From positions 1 through 60,876 of the forward strand of contig DATNQN010000103.1 in NCBI GenBank assembly GCA_036703985.1: a DNA stretch of 60,876 bases, written 5' to 3'. The notes beneath the pieces were generated by a model. The model was not told where the DNA came from. It was given only the letters and a program-made list of their open reading frames with translations, and did not search any database. This DNA comes from Leptolyngbyaceae cyanobacterium (GTDB lineage: Bacteria; Cyanobacteriota; Cyanobacteriia; Cyanobacteriales; Aerosakkonemataceae). Each line of letters opens with the position of its first letter. Within the stretch, counting starts at the first letter, position 1. The position numbers and the translations under genes were made by a program. Below, one piece after another: positions 18,435 through 27,828 of the stretch.

Positions 18435-19217
18435 TCATCCAACTGCTTGAATCGGCCCTTCTACACTAGCACTAAAAAATTGCCTTACTAATGGATTATC
18501 TGTTGTATCGATTTCTGTAACGCTACCTTCCCACTGGATTTTGCCTCGATACAAAAAAATAATTCGATCGGTAGTACGGCGAATGGTACTATCTTGGTGA
18601 GTCACGATCGCATAAGTATTACAACCCCCATCTGTACGCTGTAACTGGCGGATCAAATCCTCAATTACCGTAGAAGCAACCGGGTCTAAACCTGCGGTAG
18701 GTTCATCGTACAACAAAACTTCGGGATTATCTTTTGGATTATCTGGATTAGTCATGATAGCACGAGCAAAACTTACCCGCTTCCGCATACCGCCAGATAA
18801 TTGAGAAGGATAGCGATCTCCTATTCCCGGTAATCCTACCATTTCCAACTTTTGGTTTACTAACTCCCGAATTCGTTGACGGGGTAATTTAGAATGTTGA
18901 AATAACAAAAAACCAACATTTTCTTCTACTGTCAAAGAATCAAACAAAGCTGCCTGCTGGAATACCATCCCAATTCCAATACCATCTTCCGCATCCTCAA
19001 CTAAACCTTGTCTTTGCTGTCCTTGAATGTAAATATCCCCCGCATCAGGTGCTAACAAGCCAGAAATTATTCGCAAAATCGTTGATTTTCCAGTACCGGA
19101 AGGGCCGATCACACCTAATGCTTCCCCTGGATAAATATTCAGATCTACCTCATCCAATACCAAATTATTACCAAAGGATTTGCTAATCCCTTTTAATTCA
19201 ATTAACGCCTCAGCCAT
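18435..19217 (-). CDS. MlaF-type ABC ATPase for lipid transport
   Basis: The 260-residue ATPase shows Walker A GPSGTGKST, signature LSGGMRKRVSFARAI, Walker B LLYDEPTAGLDP and the switch His in IVTHQDS. The signature LSGGMRKR and the VASTVIEDLI stretch are typical of MlaF/TGD3. It is upstream of the MlaD gene on the same strand, with 116 bp and a tandem repeat between them. Together with a permease encoded elsewhere, they should form an ABC-MCE complex at the plasma membrane. Confidence 0.93.
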   Translation of the reverse strand: MAEALIELKGISKSFGNNLVLDEVDLNIYPGEALGVIGPSGTGKSTILRIISGLLAPDAGDIYIQGQQRQGLVEDAEDGIGIGMVFQQAALFDSLTVEENVGFLLFQHSKLPRQRIRELVNQKLEMVGLPGIGDRYPSQLSGGMRKRVSFARAIMTNPDNPKDNPEVLLYDEPTAGLDPVASTVIEDLIRQLQRTDGGCNTYAIVTHQDSTIRRTTDRIIFLYRGKIQWEGSVTEIDTTDNPLVRQFFSASVEGPIQAVG

Positions 19218-19559
19218 AAAATTTTTGCTTACTGAGTTAAATCAGTTATCAGTAAACAGTTATCAGTTACCAGGTCATAAGTAAGGTATTTTTAACTGCC
19301 AAAATTAGACTACCACTAGTTGGGAATTATTTATTATTTTAGTGGTTATTTAAAGTTGATATAATGGAAGTTTTAAACCCTTGCCAGCGGTCTAATAACT
19401 GATGACTGATAACTGGTAGAACAATTATGAGCGAAATTAAAAATTGATACAAGCCCCCAAATATAAGTTATCAAAGAAATTCCCATATATCTCTATTATA
19501 AATTTTTCAATAAAATCGACTTGCTAAGGTACAATATTAAAGATAACAGATGGGATTTT
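19218..19559. other. Intergenic region with CAGTTATCAGT repeats
   Basis: This gap separates divergent genes. CAGTTATCAGT-type units occur at 19240-19275 and, inverted, at 19390-19417 (CTGATGACTGATAACTGG). They could pair into a long stem. No reading frame is seen. Confidence 0.6.
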
Positions 19560-20234
19560 ATGTCAAATATTGAACAACTAATTACGCAAATCCAGCAAGA
19601 AGCTGAAAAAGCTGCATTTCCAATTGATGAACCAGTTTATCACGAAACAGGTCTTTCTCCTACTCAACCAATTCTCTATGCAGGCAATTTAGAAAGTCAA
19701 TTGTGTTTTTTTGCCAGGGATTTGGGCAAAGAGGAAGTAACTGAGCGACAACCGCTTTACGGTGCGGCTGGCAAAATGGTTCGGCGGGGTCTTTACCGGA
19801 ATATTTACGATAAAGAACCTACAAATACTGATGATTTAAATACAGTTCTCGATCGCGTTTTGTTTACTAACACCGTTCCCTACAAACCACCAGGGAACAA
19901 AGCTTACTCAGAAGCAGTCAAAAAGAGATTCCGTCCGTTTTTAGAACGTTTATTAGTACTGCACTGGCAAGGCGATCGCATTATTACACTAGGCAACGAA
20001 GCCTTTAAATGGTATTATCCTTATGCGGCTAAAGGGGTGCTGGCCGAATTTTTTGAACGCAGCGATCGCTATACAGCTAGTATTCAAATCAATCTACAAG
20101 CCACAGACCTAGAAAACAACCAGCATCAACGTTTAATTACCCTCATGCCTCTTCCCCATCCTTCACCCCTCAACCAACAATACTATGCTCAATTTCCGCA
20201 ACTGCTTCAGCAGCGTCTAGCAGAAATAATGTAA
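19560..20234 (+). CDS. Uracil-DNA glycosylase superfamily protein
   Basis: The 224-residue product starts best at 19560 (MSNIEQLITQ). Motifs of the family are ILYAGNLESQLCFFARDLGKEE followed by RQPLYGAAG, a block FTNTVPYKPPGNKAY, and PLPHPSPLNQQYYAQFPQLL near the end, which resembles the family's HPSPL/leucine-loop region. It would remove damaged or deaminated bases from DNA, although the specificity cannot be read. No iron-sulfur cysteines are present. It stands alone, next to a tRNA gene. Confidence 0.8.
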   Translation: MSNIEQLITQIQQEAEKAAFPIDEPVYHETGLSPTQPILYAGNLESQLCFFARDLGKEEVTERQPLYGAAGKMVRRGLYRNIYDKEPTNTDDLNTVLDRVLFTNTVPYKPPGNKAYSEAVKKRFRPFLERLLVLHWQGDRIITLGNEAFKWYYPYAAKGVLAEFFERSDRYTASIQINLQATDLENNQHQRLITLMPLPHPSPLNQQYYAQFPQLLQQRLAEIM

Positions 20235-20310
20235 TTTGTTGTTAACTATTTACTTGCCTATGCAAAAAGGCAAGATTTAGCAGTAATTTTCCTATGTTAT
20301 TAAATAACGA

Positions 20311-20382
20311 AGCGGGTGATGGGACTCGAACCCACGACACTCTGCTTGGGAAGCAGATGCTCTACCACTGAACTACACCCGC
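20311..20382 (-). tRNA. tRNA-Gly (anticodon CCC)
   Basis: Read on the minus strand, GCGGGTG pairs with CACCCGC in the acceptor stem. The D-arm contains AGTTCAGTGGTAGAGC. The anticodon arm is TCTGC-TTCCCAA-GCAGA with anticodon CCC, and the T-arm contains GTTCGAGTC. The discriminator base is U, usual for tRNA-Gly. The CCA end is not encoded. The rest of the 20235-20581 gap shows nothing recognisable. Confidence 0.96.
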
Positions 20383-20581
20383 ATATAATTTTTAAGGATA
20401 GCACATTTTACCAATGTAGCCATACGGTCGGTAGCTTTTGCCCGTCCTTGAGTTAGCATATTAGACGATGCTTAGCCACCAAATTTTTTACCCACCTTAA
20501 ATAAAAATAACTAGGATAATAAATTTTAATAGCCCTCAAGCCATTTTCTGGCAAAGCACTCACCACAAGCGAGTAAAAGGT

Positions 20582-21451
20582 ATGTTTAACCCAACAGAAA
20601 TCCTCATCGACACATTTGTAGAAAAGCTTCGCGAAGGTTACAGCCGCACTTATGGGGGGTTAAAACCTGACTACGAAGACATTATTGCTTGGGCGGGTAG
20701 CATGGCGCTAGAAAATATCGCCAACAGCGACGCCCTTTATCACAACGTAGAACATACCGTTTTAGTTACCTTAGTAGGGCAAGAAATTTTACGAGGCAAA
20801 CACATCCGAGAGGGAGGAGTTGCCTGCGAAGATTGGTTGCACTGTATTATCTCCCTAGTTTGTCACGATATAGGCTACGTCAAGGGAGTTTGCCGTCAAG
20901 ACAGAGACTCAGAAGGATTATATGCAACTGGCAAAGACGGAGGAATGGTTCCTCTATCTCCCGGGGCCTCTGATGCCAGCCTCACTCCTTATCATGTAGA
21001 CAGAGCAAAACTGTTTATCGACGAACGTTTTGGCGGTCATAAACTAATTGATGCGACAATTATCAAACGGAATATAGAACTCACTCGTTTTCCAGTTCCC
21101 ACTGCCGAAGACCATCAAGATACGATAAAATACCCGGGATTAATTCGGGCTGCCGATTTAATCGGTCAACTGAGCGATCCTCGCTATCTGAAAAAAATTA
21201 CTTCCTTATTTTATGAATTTGAAGAAACAGGTGTAAATAAAGCATTAGGTTATAGTCATCCGGGAGATTTACGACGCAACTATTCCAAGTTCTATTGGCA
21301 TGGAGTTTATCCATATATCAAAGATGCACTGCGCTATTTACAGCTAACTCAACAAGGCAAACAAATCATTGCTAACTTATACTCCAATGTCTTTGTTGTA
21401 GAACACGAAAAGACGCAAGAAGAATTAAAAGCATTAGTCGAACAGGTTTAA
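20582..21451 (+). CDS. HD-domain metal-dependent phosphohydrolase-like protein
   Basis: The 289-residue protein has HD-domain metal ligands: HNVEHT, then VCHDIGY, plus a downstream Asp in IRAADLIGQLSD. The pattern is similar to nucleotide or cyclic-nucleotide phosphohydrolases, but no substrate can be given. A glycine/aspartate-rich insert (GLYATGKDGGMVPLSPGASD) between the HD and the next helix seems distinctive for a cyanobacterial subgroup. The next gene, a transporter permease, starts 8 bp after its stop, so the two are probably co-transcribed. Confidence 0.85.
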   Translation: MFNPTEILIDTFVEKLREGYSRTYGGLKPDYEDIIAWAGSMALENIANSDALYHNVEHTVLVTLVGQEILRGKHIREGGVACEDWLHCIISLVCHDIGYVKGVCRQDRDSEGLYATGKDGGMVPLSPGASDASLTPYHVDRAKLFIDERFGGHKLIDATIIKRNIELTRFPVPTAEDHQDTIKYPGLIRAADLIGQLSDPRYLKKITSLFYEFEETGVNKALGYSHPGDLRRNYSKFYWHGVYPYIKDALRYLQLTQQGKQIIANLYSNVFVVEHEKTQEELKALVEQV

Positions 21452-21459
21452 ATTAAACT

Positions 21460-22524
21460 ATGAATTGGTGGCAAAAGTTAAAAAAGAATCCTTTAGCCCG
21501 TGCCGGAGCTTTATTATTGATAATCTTTTATTTAGCAGTACTGGCTGCTGATTTCGTGGCACCTTACGACCCTTATGTTTCTCAGCCCAATGGTTCCCTA
21601 CTGCCACCCACTCAAATTTATCTCAAAACTCCAGAGGGAAGATTTATCGGGCCTCACGTTTATCCAACGACTCAGGGGCCAGCGATCCTAGAAACAGGCG
21701 ATCGCAAACTAATAGTAGATTGGCAAAAACCCTCACCCTTGAGATTATTCGTTCCAGGCCCAACATACAACCTTCTCGGCATTCCCCTCAATAGGCATCT
21801 TTTTGGCACCACAGGGGAAGCTAAATTTAACCTGCTAGGTACCGACGAACAAGGGCGCGATCAATTCTCTCGCCTAGTATACGGCGGAAGAATCAGCCTC
21901 AGCATAGGATTGGTCGGCATCGTCATTTCTTTCCCCCTTGGAATGCTCGTAGGTGGAATTTCCGGCTATTTTGGTGGTTGGGTAGACACTATCTTAATGC
22001 GGGGAGTAGAAGTCATGATGACCATTCCCAGCATCTATCTATTAGTTGCCCTCGCTGCCGTACTCCCACCCCAACTTAATAGCGCCCAGCGGTTTCTACT
22101 GATCGTAGTCATCACTTCTTTTATTAGCTGGGCTGGTTTAGCAAGGGTGATTAGGGGACAAGTATTATCGATTAAAGAAAGGGAATTCGTGCAAGCTGCC
22201 AAAGCTATGGGGGGAAATTCTCTTTACATCATTACCCGCCACGTTCTGCCCCAAACAGCCACCTATATCATTATTTCCGCTACCCTAGCAGTCCCCGGCT
22301 TTATCGTAGCCGAATCCGTACTCAGCTTAATCGGGCTAGGCATCCAACAGCCCGATCCCTCATGGGGGAATATGCTGTCTTTGGCCACCAATGCTTCCAT
22401 TTTGGTACTCCAGCCTTGGTTAATTTGGCCACCAGCATTCCTGATTATCATCACCGTCTTAGCTTTCAACCTTTTGGGCGACGGACTGCGGGATGCCCTC
22501 GATCCTCGTAGTCAACAGCGATAG
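21460..22524 (+). CDS. OppC/DppC-type ABC transporter permease
   Basis: The 354-residue inner-membrane protein has an N-terminal span (AGALLLIIFYLAVLAADFVAPY), a long extracytoplasmic loop of about 100 residues, then five further spans. The EAA-loop signature EREFVQAAKAMGGNSLYIITRHVLPQ is that of oligopeptide/dipeptide permeases, as is LLGTDEQGRDQFSRLVYGGRISL. The partner permease, binding protein and ATPases are not nearby, which is common for this transporter in cyanobacteria. It follows the HD-domain gene by 8 bp. Confidence 0.92.
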   Translation: MNWWQKLKKNPLARAGALLLIIFYLAVLAADFVAPYDPYVSQPNGSLLPPTQIYLKTPEGRFIGPHVYPTTQGPAILETGDRKLIVDWQKPSPLRLFVPGPTYNLLGIPLNRHLFGTTGEAKFNLLGTDEQGRDQFSRLVYGGRISLSIGLVGIVISFPLGMLVGGISGYFGGWVDTILMRGVEVMMTIPSIYLLVALAAVLPPQLNSAQRFLLIVVITSFISWAGLARVIRGQVLSIKEREFVQAAKAMGGNSLYIITRHVLPQTATYIIISATLAVPGFIVAESVLSLIGLGIQQPDPSWGNMLSLATNASILVLQPWLIWPPAFLIIITVLAFNLLGDGLRDALDPRSQQR

Positions 22525-22576
22525 GTATTGCCATTGGTCATTAGCAGATGACTAATGACCAATAACCAATGACAAA

Positions 22577-23623
22577 TTAATGAAACATACTACTTACAGA
22601 ACTATCTTCGTGAATGCGCCAGATAGTTTCACCTAATACATTTGCCACGGAAAGCACGGTTAGCTGCTTAAAGCGCCTGTCTTCGCCAATTGGAATTGTA
22701 TTAGTGACAATCACTTCTTCAAACAAACCGCTGGATAGACGTTCGATCGCAGGGGGTGAAAACACCGCATGGGTAGCACAGGCATAAACCTGACGCGCAC
22801 CTTCCTGACGCAGCAGGCGAGCACCTTCGCTAATCGTGCCACCAGTATCGATCATGTCATCTACCAACACTGCTGTTTTACCAGCGACATCGCCAATTAC
22901 ATTCAAAACTTCCGCTACATTATGAGCCTGACGGCGCTTATCAATAATTGCCAGGGGTGCATCGTTGAGCTTTTTGGCAAATGCCCTAGCCCTAGCTACA
23001 CCGCCTACGTCTGGCGAAACCACAACGATATCCGATAGCTGTTTGCTAGCTAAGTAATCAAAGATGACCGGGGAACCGTAAACGTGATCGAATGGAATAT
23101 CGAAATAGCCTTGGATTTGTGCCGAATGCAAATCCATTGCCAACACCCGGTCAGCACCACCTTCCGTAATCAAATTAGCCACTAGCTTAGCGGTAATCGA
23201 TTCTCGCCCAGCCGTTTTGCGATCGGCCCTAGCATAACCATAGTAGGGAATTACTGCCGTAATTTGCCTAGCCGAAGCGCGACGGCAGGCATCGATCATG
23301 ATCAGCAATTCCAACAAATGGTCGTTTACCGGACGGCAAGTTGGCTGAATCAGGTAAACATCACAACCCCGGATCGACTCTTGAATCTGAATGTAAATTT
23401 CCCCATCGGCAAAATGTTTGTGAACCATTGGGCCGAGATCCATCCCCAGGTAACGAGCGATTTCCTGGGCAAGAGGCACATTGGCAGAACCAGAAAACAA
23501 TCTCAGACGATTGTTTGCAGCTATTACCGGTGGTGTCGGCTGAAGCGTCAAAGTTGCAGAGCGGATCACAGCAGACCCTCGAAGCGTGTTCATCGCGATC
23601 TTATCATTGTAGTTTGCCCACAT
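22577..23623 (-). CDS. prs: Ribose-phosphate pyrophosphokinase
   Basis: Prs makes PRPP from ribose 5-phosphate and ATP for nucleotides, His and Trp. The 348-residue reading contains the N-terminal LRLFSGSANVPLAQEIA, HGxRxR-type region YYGYARADRKTAGRE, the metal/active-site block DLHSAQIQGYFDIPFDHVYG and the PRPP loop VLVDDMIDTGGT. The usual protein is near 330 residues, so the Met at 23593 (MNTLRGSAVIRS) is a good alternative start. A tandem repeat of AATGACC units lies at its 3' side. Confidence 0.96.
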   Translation of the reverse strand: MWANYNDKIAMNTLRGSAVIRSATLTLQPTPPVIAANNRLRLFSGSANVPLAQEIARYLGMDLGPMVHKHFADGEIYIQIQESIRGCDVYLIQPTCRPVNDHLLELLIMIDACRRASARQITAVIPYYGYARADRKTAGRESITAKLVANLITEGGADRVLAMDLHSAQIQGYFDIPFDHVYGSPVIFDYLASKQLSDIVVVSPDVGGVARARAFAKKLNDAPLAIIDKRRQAHNVAEVLNVIGDVAGKTAVLVDDMIDTGGTISEGARLLRQEGARQVYACATHAVFSPPAIERLSSGLFEEVIVTNTIPIGEDRRFKQLTVLSVANVLGETIWRIHEDSSVSSMFH

Positions 23624-24332
23624 TCTCCAGAAGATTTGCTTAAGATTGGGTAGTCATTTTATTCAGTAGATAGCACAAATTAGAGCAATCAGGGTGGTTT
23701 TTACGGGGCATAGCCTCTAGTTAGCGACGGATTTAATTTCATCTCAGTTAATCTACTTAGATTTGGGTTTTAATTCCCTTTTTTTCTCTAACTCTCACTG
23801 CGGTTATTAAACCGAGCAGGCAGTCAAAGAAAAATTAAACGCGATCGTTCTATGTAGAAATAACATCAAAGAATTGACATCCCTGCATCTAACCTTTTTC
23901 TCAGCGAGCGATCGCTCGCGCTTACCCAATATAACCTATGAGTAAAAAGACTCAGGATTTTAACCGAGGGTTAATGACAGACCCCATCGAGCAATCCTAA
24001 AGTAATGTCAAGGCAAAAATAATTTAAATATGTAATTGTATAATCGTCAAGTTTATGGGGAAAAATACCTGAAAAGCGTACTCAACCGGATTAACCACCC
24101 CCAGCCGATACATAATAGGCTAGGCGAATTAACCTCTCCTAGCTCAGCTAAAATAATTCCCCTCTGAAAATTTAGCGCTCGCTGATGCGCCGGAACAACA
24201 AACTTTTGTGGGAAAAGGGGAAAAGGGCAAAGGAAGAAAAAGCGATCGTACAATAATAGTCTTAATCTCTCCCTTCCCCTTTTATCCTTTCCCCTACTCC
24301 CCTTACCCTTTCCCTCTTCCCTTTCCCTCAAA
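23624..24332. other. Intergenic region between prs and a Ser/Thr kinase
   Basis: No gene is evident in 709 bases between divergent genes. It contains an AT-rich part and, at the kinase end, a purine run (24209-24240) followed by a pyrimidine tract (24267-24329) that abuts the start codon. Confidence 0.6.
24267..24329. repeat. Pyrimidine-rich repeat tract abutting a start codon
   Basis: Irregular CCCTTTCC/CCCCTACTCC units run to three bases before the ATG at 24333, so there is no purine-rich ribosome site. Confidence 0.75.
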
Positions 24333-26318
24333 ATGCAACCACCGCTTCCCATTGGTACTGTTCTGCAAAACCGCTACCGCTTGGCTAAAATTTTAGGTCA
24401 AGGGGGCTTTGGTCGAACCTACCTGGCAGAAGACCAAGGGCGTTTTAGAGAACTATGCGCTCTCAAAGAATTAATTCCTCCACAAACAAATGCTTACCCA
24501 TTGGAAAAGACCAAAGAACTTTTTCAACGAGAAGCAGCCATCCTTTATCAAATTCAGCATCCTCAAATTCCTCAGTTCCGCGCCACTTTCGAGCAAGACG
24601 GACGATTGTTTTTAGTGCAGGAGTACGTAGAAGGAAAAACATATCGCTCGTTACTAGCCGAACGAAAAAACACCGGGCAAAAGTTTTCCGAAGGGGAAAT
24701 TTTGCAATTATTAGATCGGTTGCTCCCCGTTTTAAACTACATCCACGGCAAAGGAATTATTCACCGAGATATTTCCCCAGACAACATCATCCTCCGAGAA
24801 CGGGATAACCTACCCGTGCTAATTGACTTCGGCGTTGTCAAAGAACTGGCAACTCGGTTTCAATATCCCGATAAAGCCCCACCCGCCACAATGGTAGGGA
24901 AATTAGGCTATGCACCCTCCGAACAAATTCAAACCGGGAGAGCATACGCCAGTAGCGACCTTTACTCTTTGGCAGTTACTTCCGTAGTTTTGCTGACAGG
25001 TCAAGAACCGCAAGTTTTATTTGATGAAAGTACCCTTAGCTGGAATTGGTACCGTTGGATACCGCCAATTCACCCCGGATTGACCTTGGTACTCAATCGA
25101 ATGTTAAGCTATCGTCCTGGCGATCGCTATCAAGATGCCCGTGAAGTCGCCCGCGCCCTCAACGACGCCCTCAATTACCAGTCCCAAGCTTCTCCACCAC
25201 AAGTAAAAACACCCCCCGCTCTCACTCCTAACATCTCTCAAGTGGAAACTCTTGCCGTTGGCTCCCGCCTACCAGAACTGAAAGCAGAAATTCGCCAAAA
25301 CATCTCTGCTAAAGAAACTTCCTCCGTAAAAACCCCTATATCTGCCGATCCATCCGATCCCGACTCCATACCAACACCTAGCTCTAGTTTGGATAACCCT
25401 TGGGTTGTTGCTTTTATAGGTATGAGCCTTGCTATATTAGCTGGTGTCGGTTCTTGGACATTAGTAAGTTACTTGCTGCAACGTCAGGCGGTTCTTCCCA
25501 ACGCTACAACTACACAACCCCTGCCCCGTACCGAACCAACCGTAGTATTTCCCGATACCAAAGAACCTTTACCAATCAATTTAGAACCCCCTACTCCCAC
25601 AATTAGCCCCGAACCAGTTACCTATAGCAAACGACTCGATATCGCTGAAAATCAACCTTTTTCTCTCTCCGATAAACTAAAAGCTAACGCCACAGTTAAT
25701 TACACTTTTGCTGGCAAACAAGGGCAAAAATTAACCGCTTCCCTCCAAGAACAAGGGATTTTGATGACAATTTTGGGGCCAAATGAAGAACCGATCGACA
25801 ACCGATCGAATCGCGTAACTCGTTGGGAAGGCGAACTTCCTTTTGATGGAAATTATGTAGTTCAACTCAGTACGGTAAGGGGTGTAACGGAGAGCGAATA
25901 TAAGTTAGACCTGCTTTTAACTAACGTGCAACCAACACCCACCGAAACACCAACACCCACTGAAACTCCAACACCAACACCAACTAATGAAAGTTCTACT
26001 CCTTCTAACTTAGTAATTGATACCCAACCTGTGGATTTTCCAGAAGGCGCTACGGGGACGCAGATTTTTTCGGGTGAAACCAGCCCTGAAAGTATTAAAC
26101 GTTTCTTAGTAAACGTTCAATCGGGTCAAATATTAAGCGTGAGAATTCAAAATGGAGAAGCAACATTAGATATTCGCCATCCCAATGGTTTATTAGTTGA
26201 TAGTGGTTCAGGTGTGGGAGAATGGGAATCTACAGTTGATGAAGATGGAGAATATCAAATAGATGTAAAATCCACTAATAAAACTAATTTCTCTGTAGAT
26301 ATTAGCGTGCGGAATTGA
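24333..26318 (+). CDS. Ser/Thr protein kinase with a transmembrane span and PPC-like extracytoplasmic domains
   Basis: The 661-residue protein begins with a Hanks-type kinase: GQGGFGRTYLAED glycine loop, ALKELIPP Lys, IHRDISPDN with catalytic Asp146, and IDFGVVKEL. Ser148 stands where HRDIK kinases have Lys. One membrane span follows at about 352-378 (WVVAFIGMSLAILAGVGSW). The outer part has two beta-rich domains like bacterial pre-peptidase C-terminal (PPC) domains (about 430-530 and 565-661), separated by a TPTETPTPT linker. This suggests a receptor kinase reading an external signal. No substrate gene is adjacent; bioD follows after 195 bp. Confidence 0.9.
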   Translation: MQPPLPIGTVLQNRYRLAKILGQGGFGRTYLAEDQGRFRELCALKELIPPQTNAYPLEKTKELFQREAAILYQIQHPQIPQFRATFEQDGRLFLVQEYVEGKTYRSLLAERKNTGQKFSEGEILQLLDRLLPVLNYIHGKGIIHRDISPDNIILRERDNLPVLIDFGVVKELATRFQYPDKAPPATMVGKLGYAPSEQIQTGRAYASSDLYSLAVTSVVLLTGQEPQVLFDESTLSWNWYRWIPPIHPGLTLVLNRMLSYRPGDRYQDAREVARALNDALNYQSQASPPQVKTPPALTPNISQVETLAVGSRLPELKAEIRQNISAKETSSVKTPISADPSDPDSIPTPSSSLDNPWVVAFIGMSLAILAGVGSWTLVSYLLQRQAVLPNATTTQPLPRTEPTVVFPDTKEPLPINLEPPTPTISPEPVTYSKRLDIAENQPFSLSDKLKANATVNYTFAGKQGQKLTASLQEQGILMTILGPNEEPIDNRSNRVTRWEGELPFDGNYVVQLSTVRGVTESEYKLDLLLTNVQPTPTETPTPTETPTPTPTNESSTPSNLVIDTQPVDFPEGATGTQIFSGETSPESIKRFLVNVQSGQILSVRIQNGEATLDIRHPNGLLVDSGSGVGEWESTVDEDGEYQIDVKSTNKTNFSVDISVRN

Positions 26319-26408
26319 AAATTGTCATTGGTCATTATAAACTTACCAATCTCAGTACTCATTTAGTTGTAAAAATTGTATATCCAATCACTTTAACAGC
26401 CCTTATGC

Positions 26409-26437
26409 GTTGGGTTTCGTTCCTCAACCCAACCTAC
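26409..26437. repeat. Palindromic repeat GTTGGG...CCCAAC
   Basis: GTTGGGTTTCG is followed by CAACCCAACCTAC, related to the repeat at 12536-12570. Confidence 0.55.
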
Positions 26438-26513
26438 AAATTACCATTTTGAACAAATTTCAAGCAGTATTGTAACCACTCTCGCTTTACCAATTAGCAA
26501 TTACCTATCAACA

Positions 26514-27194
26514 ATGAATGCTCTTCTGATTACTGCTACCGATACCAACGCCGGAAAAACAGTTTTAACAACAGCTTTGGCAGCATATTGGCAAAAGTAC
26601 CGTTCTGCCAAGATTTTAGGTATTTTTAAGCCGATTCAAACGGGAATAGGCGATCGAGAATTATACGATCGCTTATTTTCCTTCCATCAATCTTTAGAAG
26701 AAATCACCCCTCTCCACTTCCAAGCACCCCTAGCGCCTCCCATCGCTGCCGAAAAAGAAGGTAAATTTGTTGATTTAAAAAAAGTTTGGCAAGCATTAGA
26801 AAATTTGCGAAAACAACGGGATTTTGTATTAGTAGAAGCATTAGGCGGTTTAGGTTCCCCCGTCACTCACGAATTAACAGTAGCCGATTTAGCTAGAGAT
26901 TGGGCATTACCGACAGTGCTAGTAGTTCCGGTAAAATTAGGCTGTTTAGCTCACACTGTAGCGAATGTTGCCCTAGCGCGTCAGTCAGGAATTAATCTGA
27001 AGGGAATCGTGCTTAATTGTGTCAATAATTGCACCGAAGAAGAATTAGCTGATTTAGCCCCTATTGACTTAATCCAATCTTTGACAAATACTTTAGTTTT
27101 AGGTGTTTTACCTTATTTAGAAAACACCGATGATTTAGATAAATTGTCTCAAGTTGCTGCCAATTTAGAAATAGAAATTTTGATACCAAACTAA
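26514..27194 (+). CDS. bioD: Dethiobiotin synthase
   Basis: BioD closes the ureido ring of dethiobiotin from DAPA, CO2 and ATP in biotin synthesis. The 226-residue product starts with [22 protein letters not shown], where TDTNAGKT is the P-loop. FKPIQTG supplies the substrate Lys and the QTG turn, and ALGGLGSPV is the family's second loop. Length is normal. No other biotin genes are adjacent. Confidence 0.95.
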   Translation: MNALLITATDTNAGKTVLTTALAAYWQKYRSAKILGIFKPIQTGIGDRELYDRLFSFHQSLEEITPLHFQAPLAPPIAAEKEGKFVDLKKVWQALENLRKQRDFVLVEALGGLGSPVTHELTVADLARDWALPTVLVVPVKLGCLAHTVANVALARQSGINLKGIVLNCVNNCTEEELADLAPIDLIQSLTNTLVLGVLPYLENTDDLDKLSQVAANLEIEILIPN

Positions 27195-27828
27195 GTTAGC
27201 GTATTAACGCAAGTTGCTAGTTATCAAGATTGAGGGGCTCTCCCGGTTTTGTGGTGATAAAAGCAACTTATTTAACCGTAGGGTGGGTTAGGCACGGGCG
27301 ATAATTTTAAGGCTTTCGATCGATAATTTAGTTCTAGTGCCGTAACCCACCATCCTACTTATGATGTTTTAACCGATATGTCGTTTGCTATACTTACAAC
27401 GGTTTTAGTCTTCTAAGTAAAAACCGCATAAGTATTAAATTAATTTAAGTATAAACATAGTAGGTACTGACAGGGTAAATTCTGAAAAAATGTTTCCCTA
27501 GTAGAGTATAGAAGAAATTACCAGTACCTTATCCCCAGCGATCGAGGCTACGTAAGGTAAGACGACCTGGTATCAAAAACGATCGAACAACTTTCCGGAT
27601 ATCGCCTTGCTACCCTGCAAGAAAAGATTTAGACATCTCAATAAATAACTGAAGTCTCCTTCTAAGTCATTCAGTCTTAACTGAGATGCTATTTCTTATA
27701 CCAATTAGCTTTCCAAAATAACGCAATTAGCCGCTTCGTAAAAATCGGCTAAAAGGGAATTTTTTACGAAATTTTCCTAATTTGCTATCGCTTTAAATCT
27801 AGAAATTCTCACTCTTAGAGGATAAATT
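27195..27828. other. Intergenic region before the Calx-beta gene
   Basis: There is no gene in 634 bases. A palindromic element lies at 27278-27358. The leader immediately before the ATG at 27829 has AGAGGATAAATT, which is a fair ribosome site. A GACTTCAG/CTGAGATG-type imperfect stem occurs around 27640-27690, with no clear meaning. Confidence 0.6.
27278..27358. repeat. MITE-like palindromic element GTAGGGTGGGTTA...TAACCCACC
   Basis: GTAGGGTGGGTTAGGCAC at the left mirrors GTGCCGTAACCCACCATCCTAC at the right with small gaps. The 81-bp element has no coding potential and looks like a common cyanobacterial intergenic repeat. Confidence 0.7.

Noticed and set aside
23624-24332. Possible riboswitch or small RNA between prs and the kinase
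   Set aside because: I see no conserved riboswitch core or strong multi-stem fold, only AT-rich DNA and purine or pyrimidine tracts.
24333-26318. Pseudokinase because of HRDIS
   Set aside because: The catalytic Asp, the ATP-binding Lys, the glycine loop and the DFG motif are all intact, and I believe HRDIS occurs in other active bacterial kinases.
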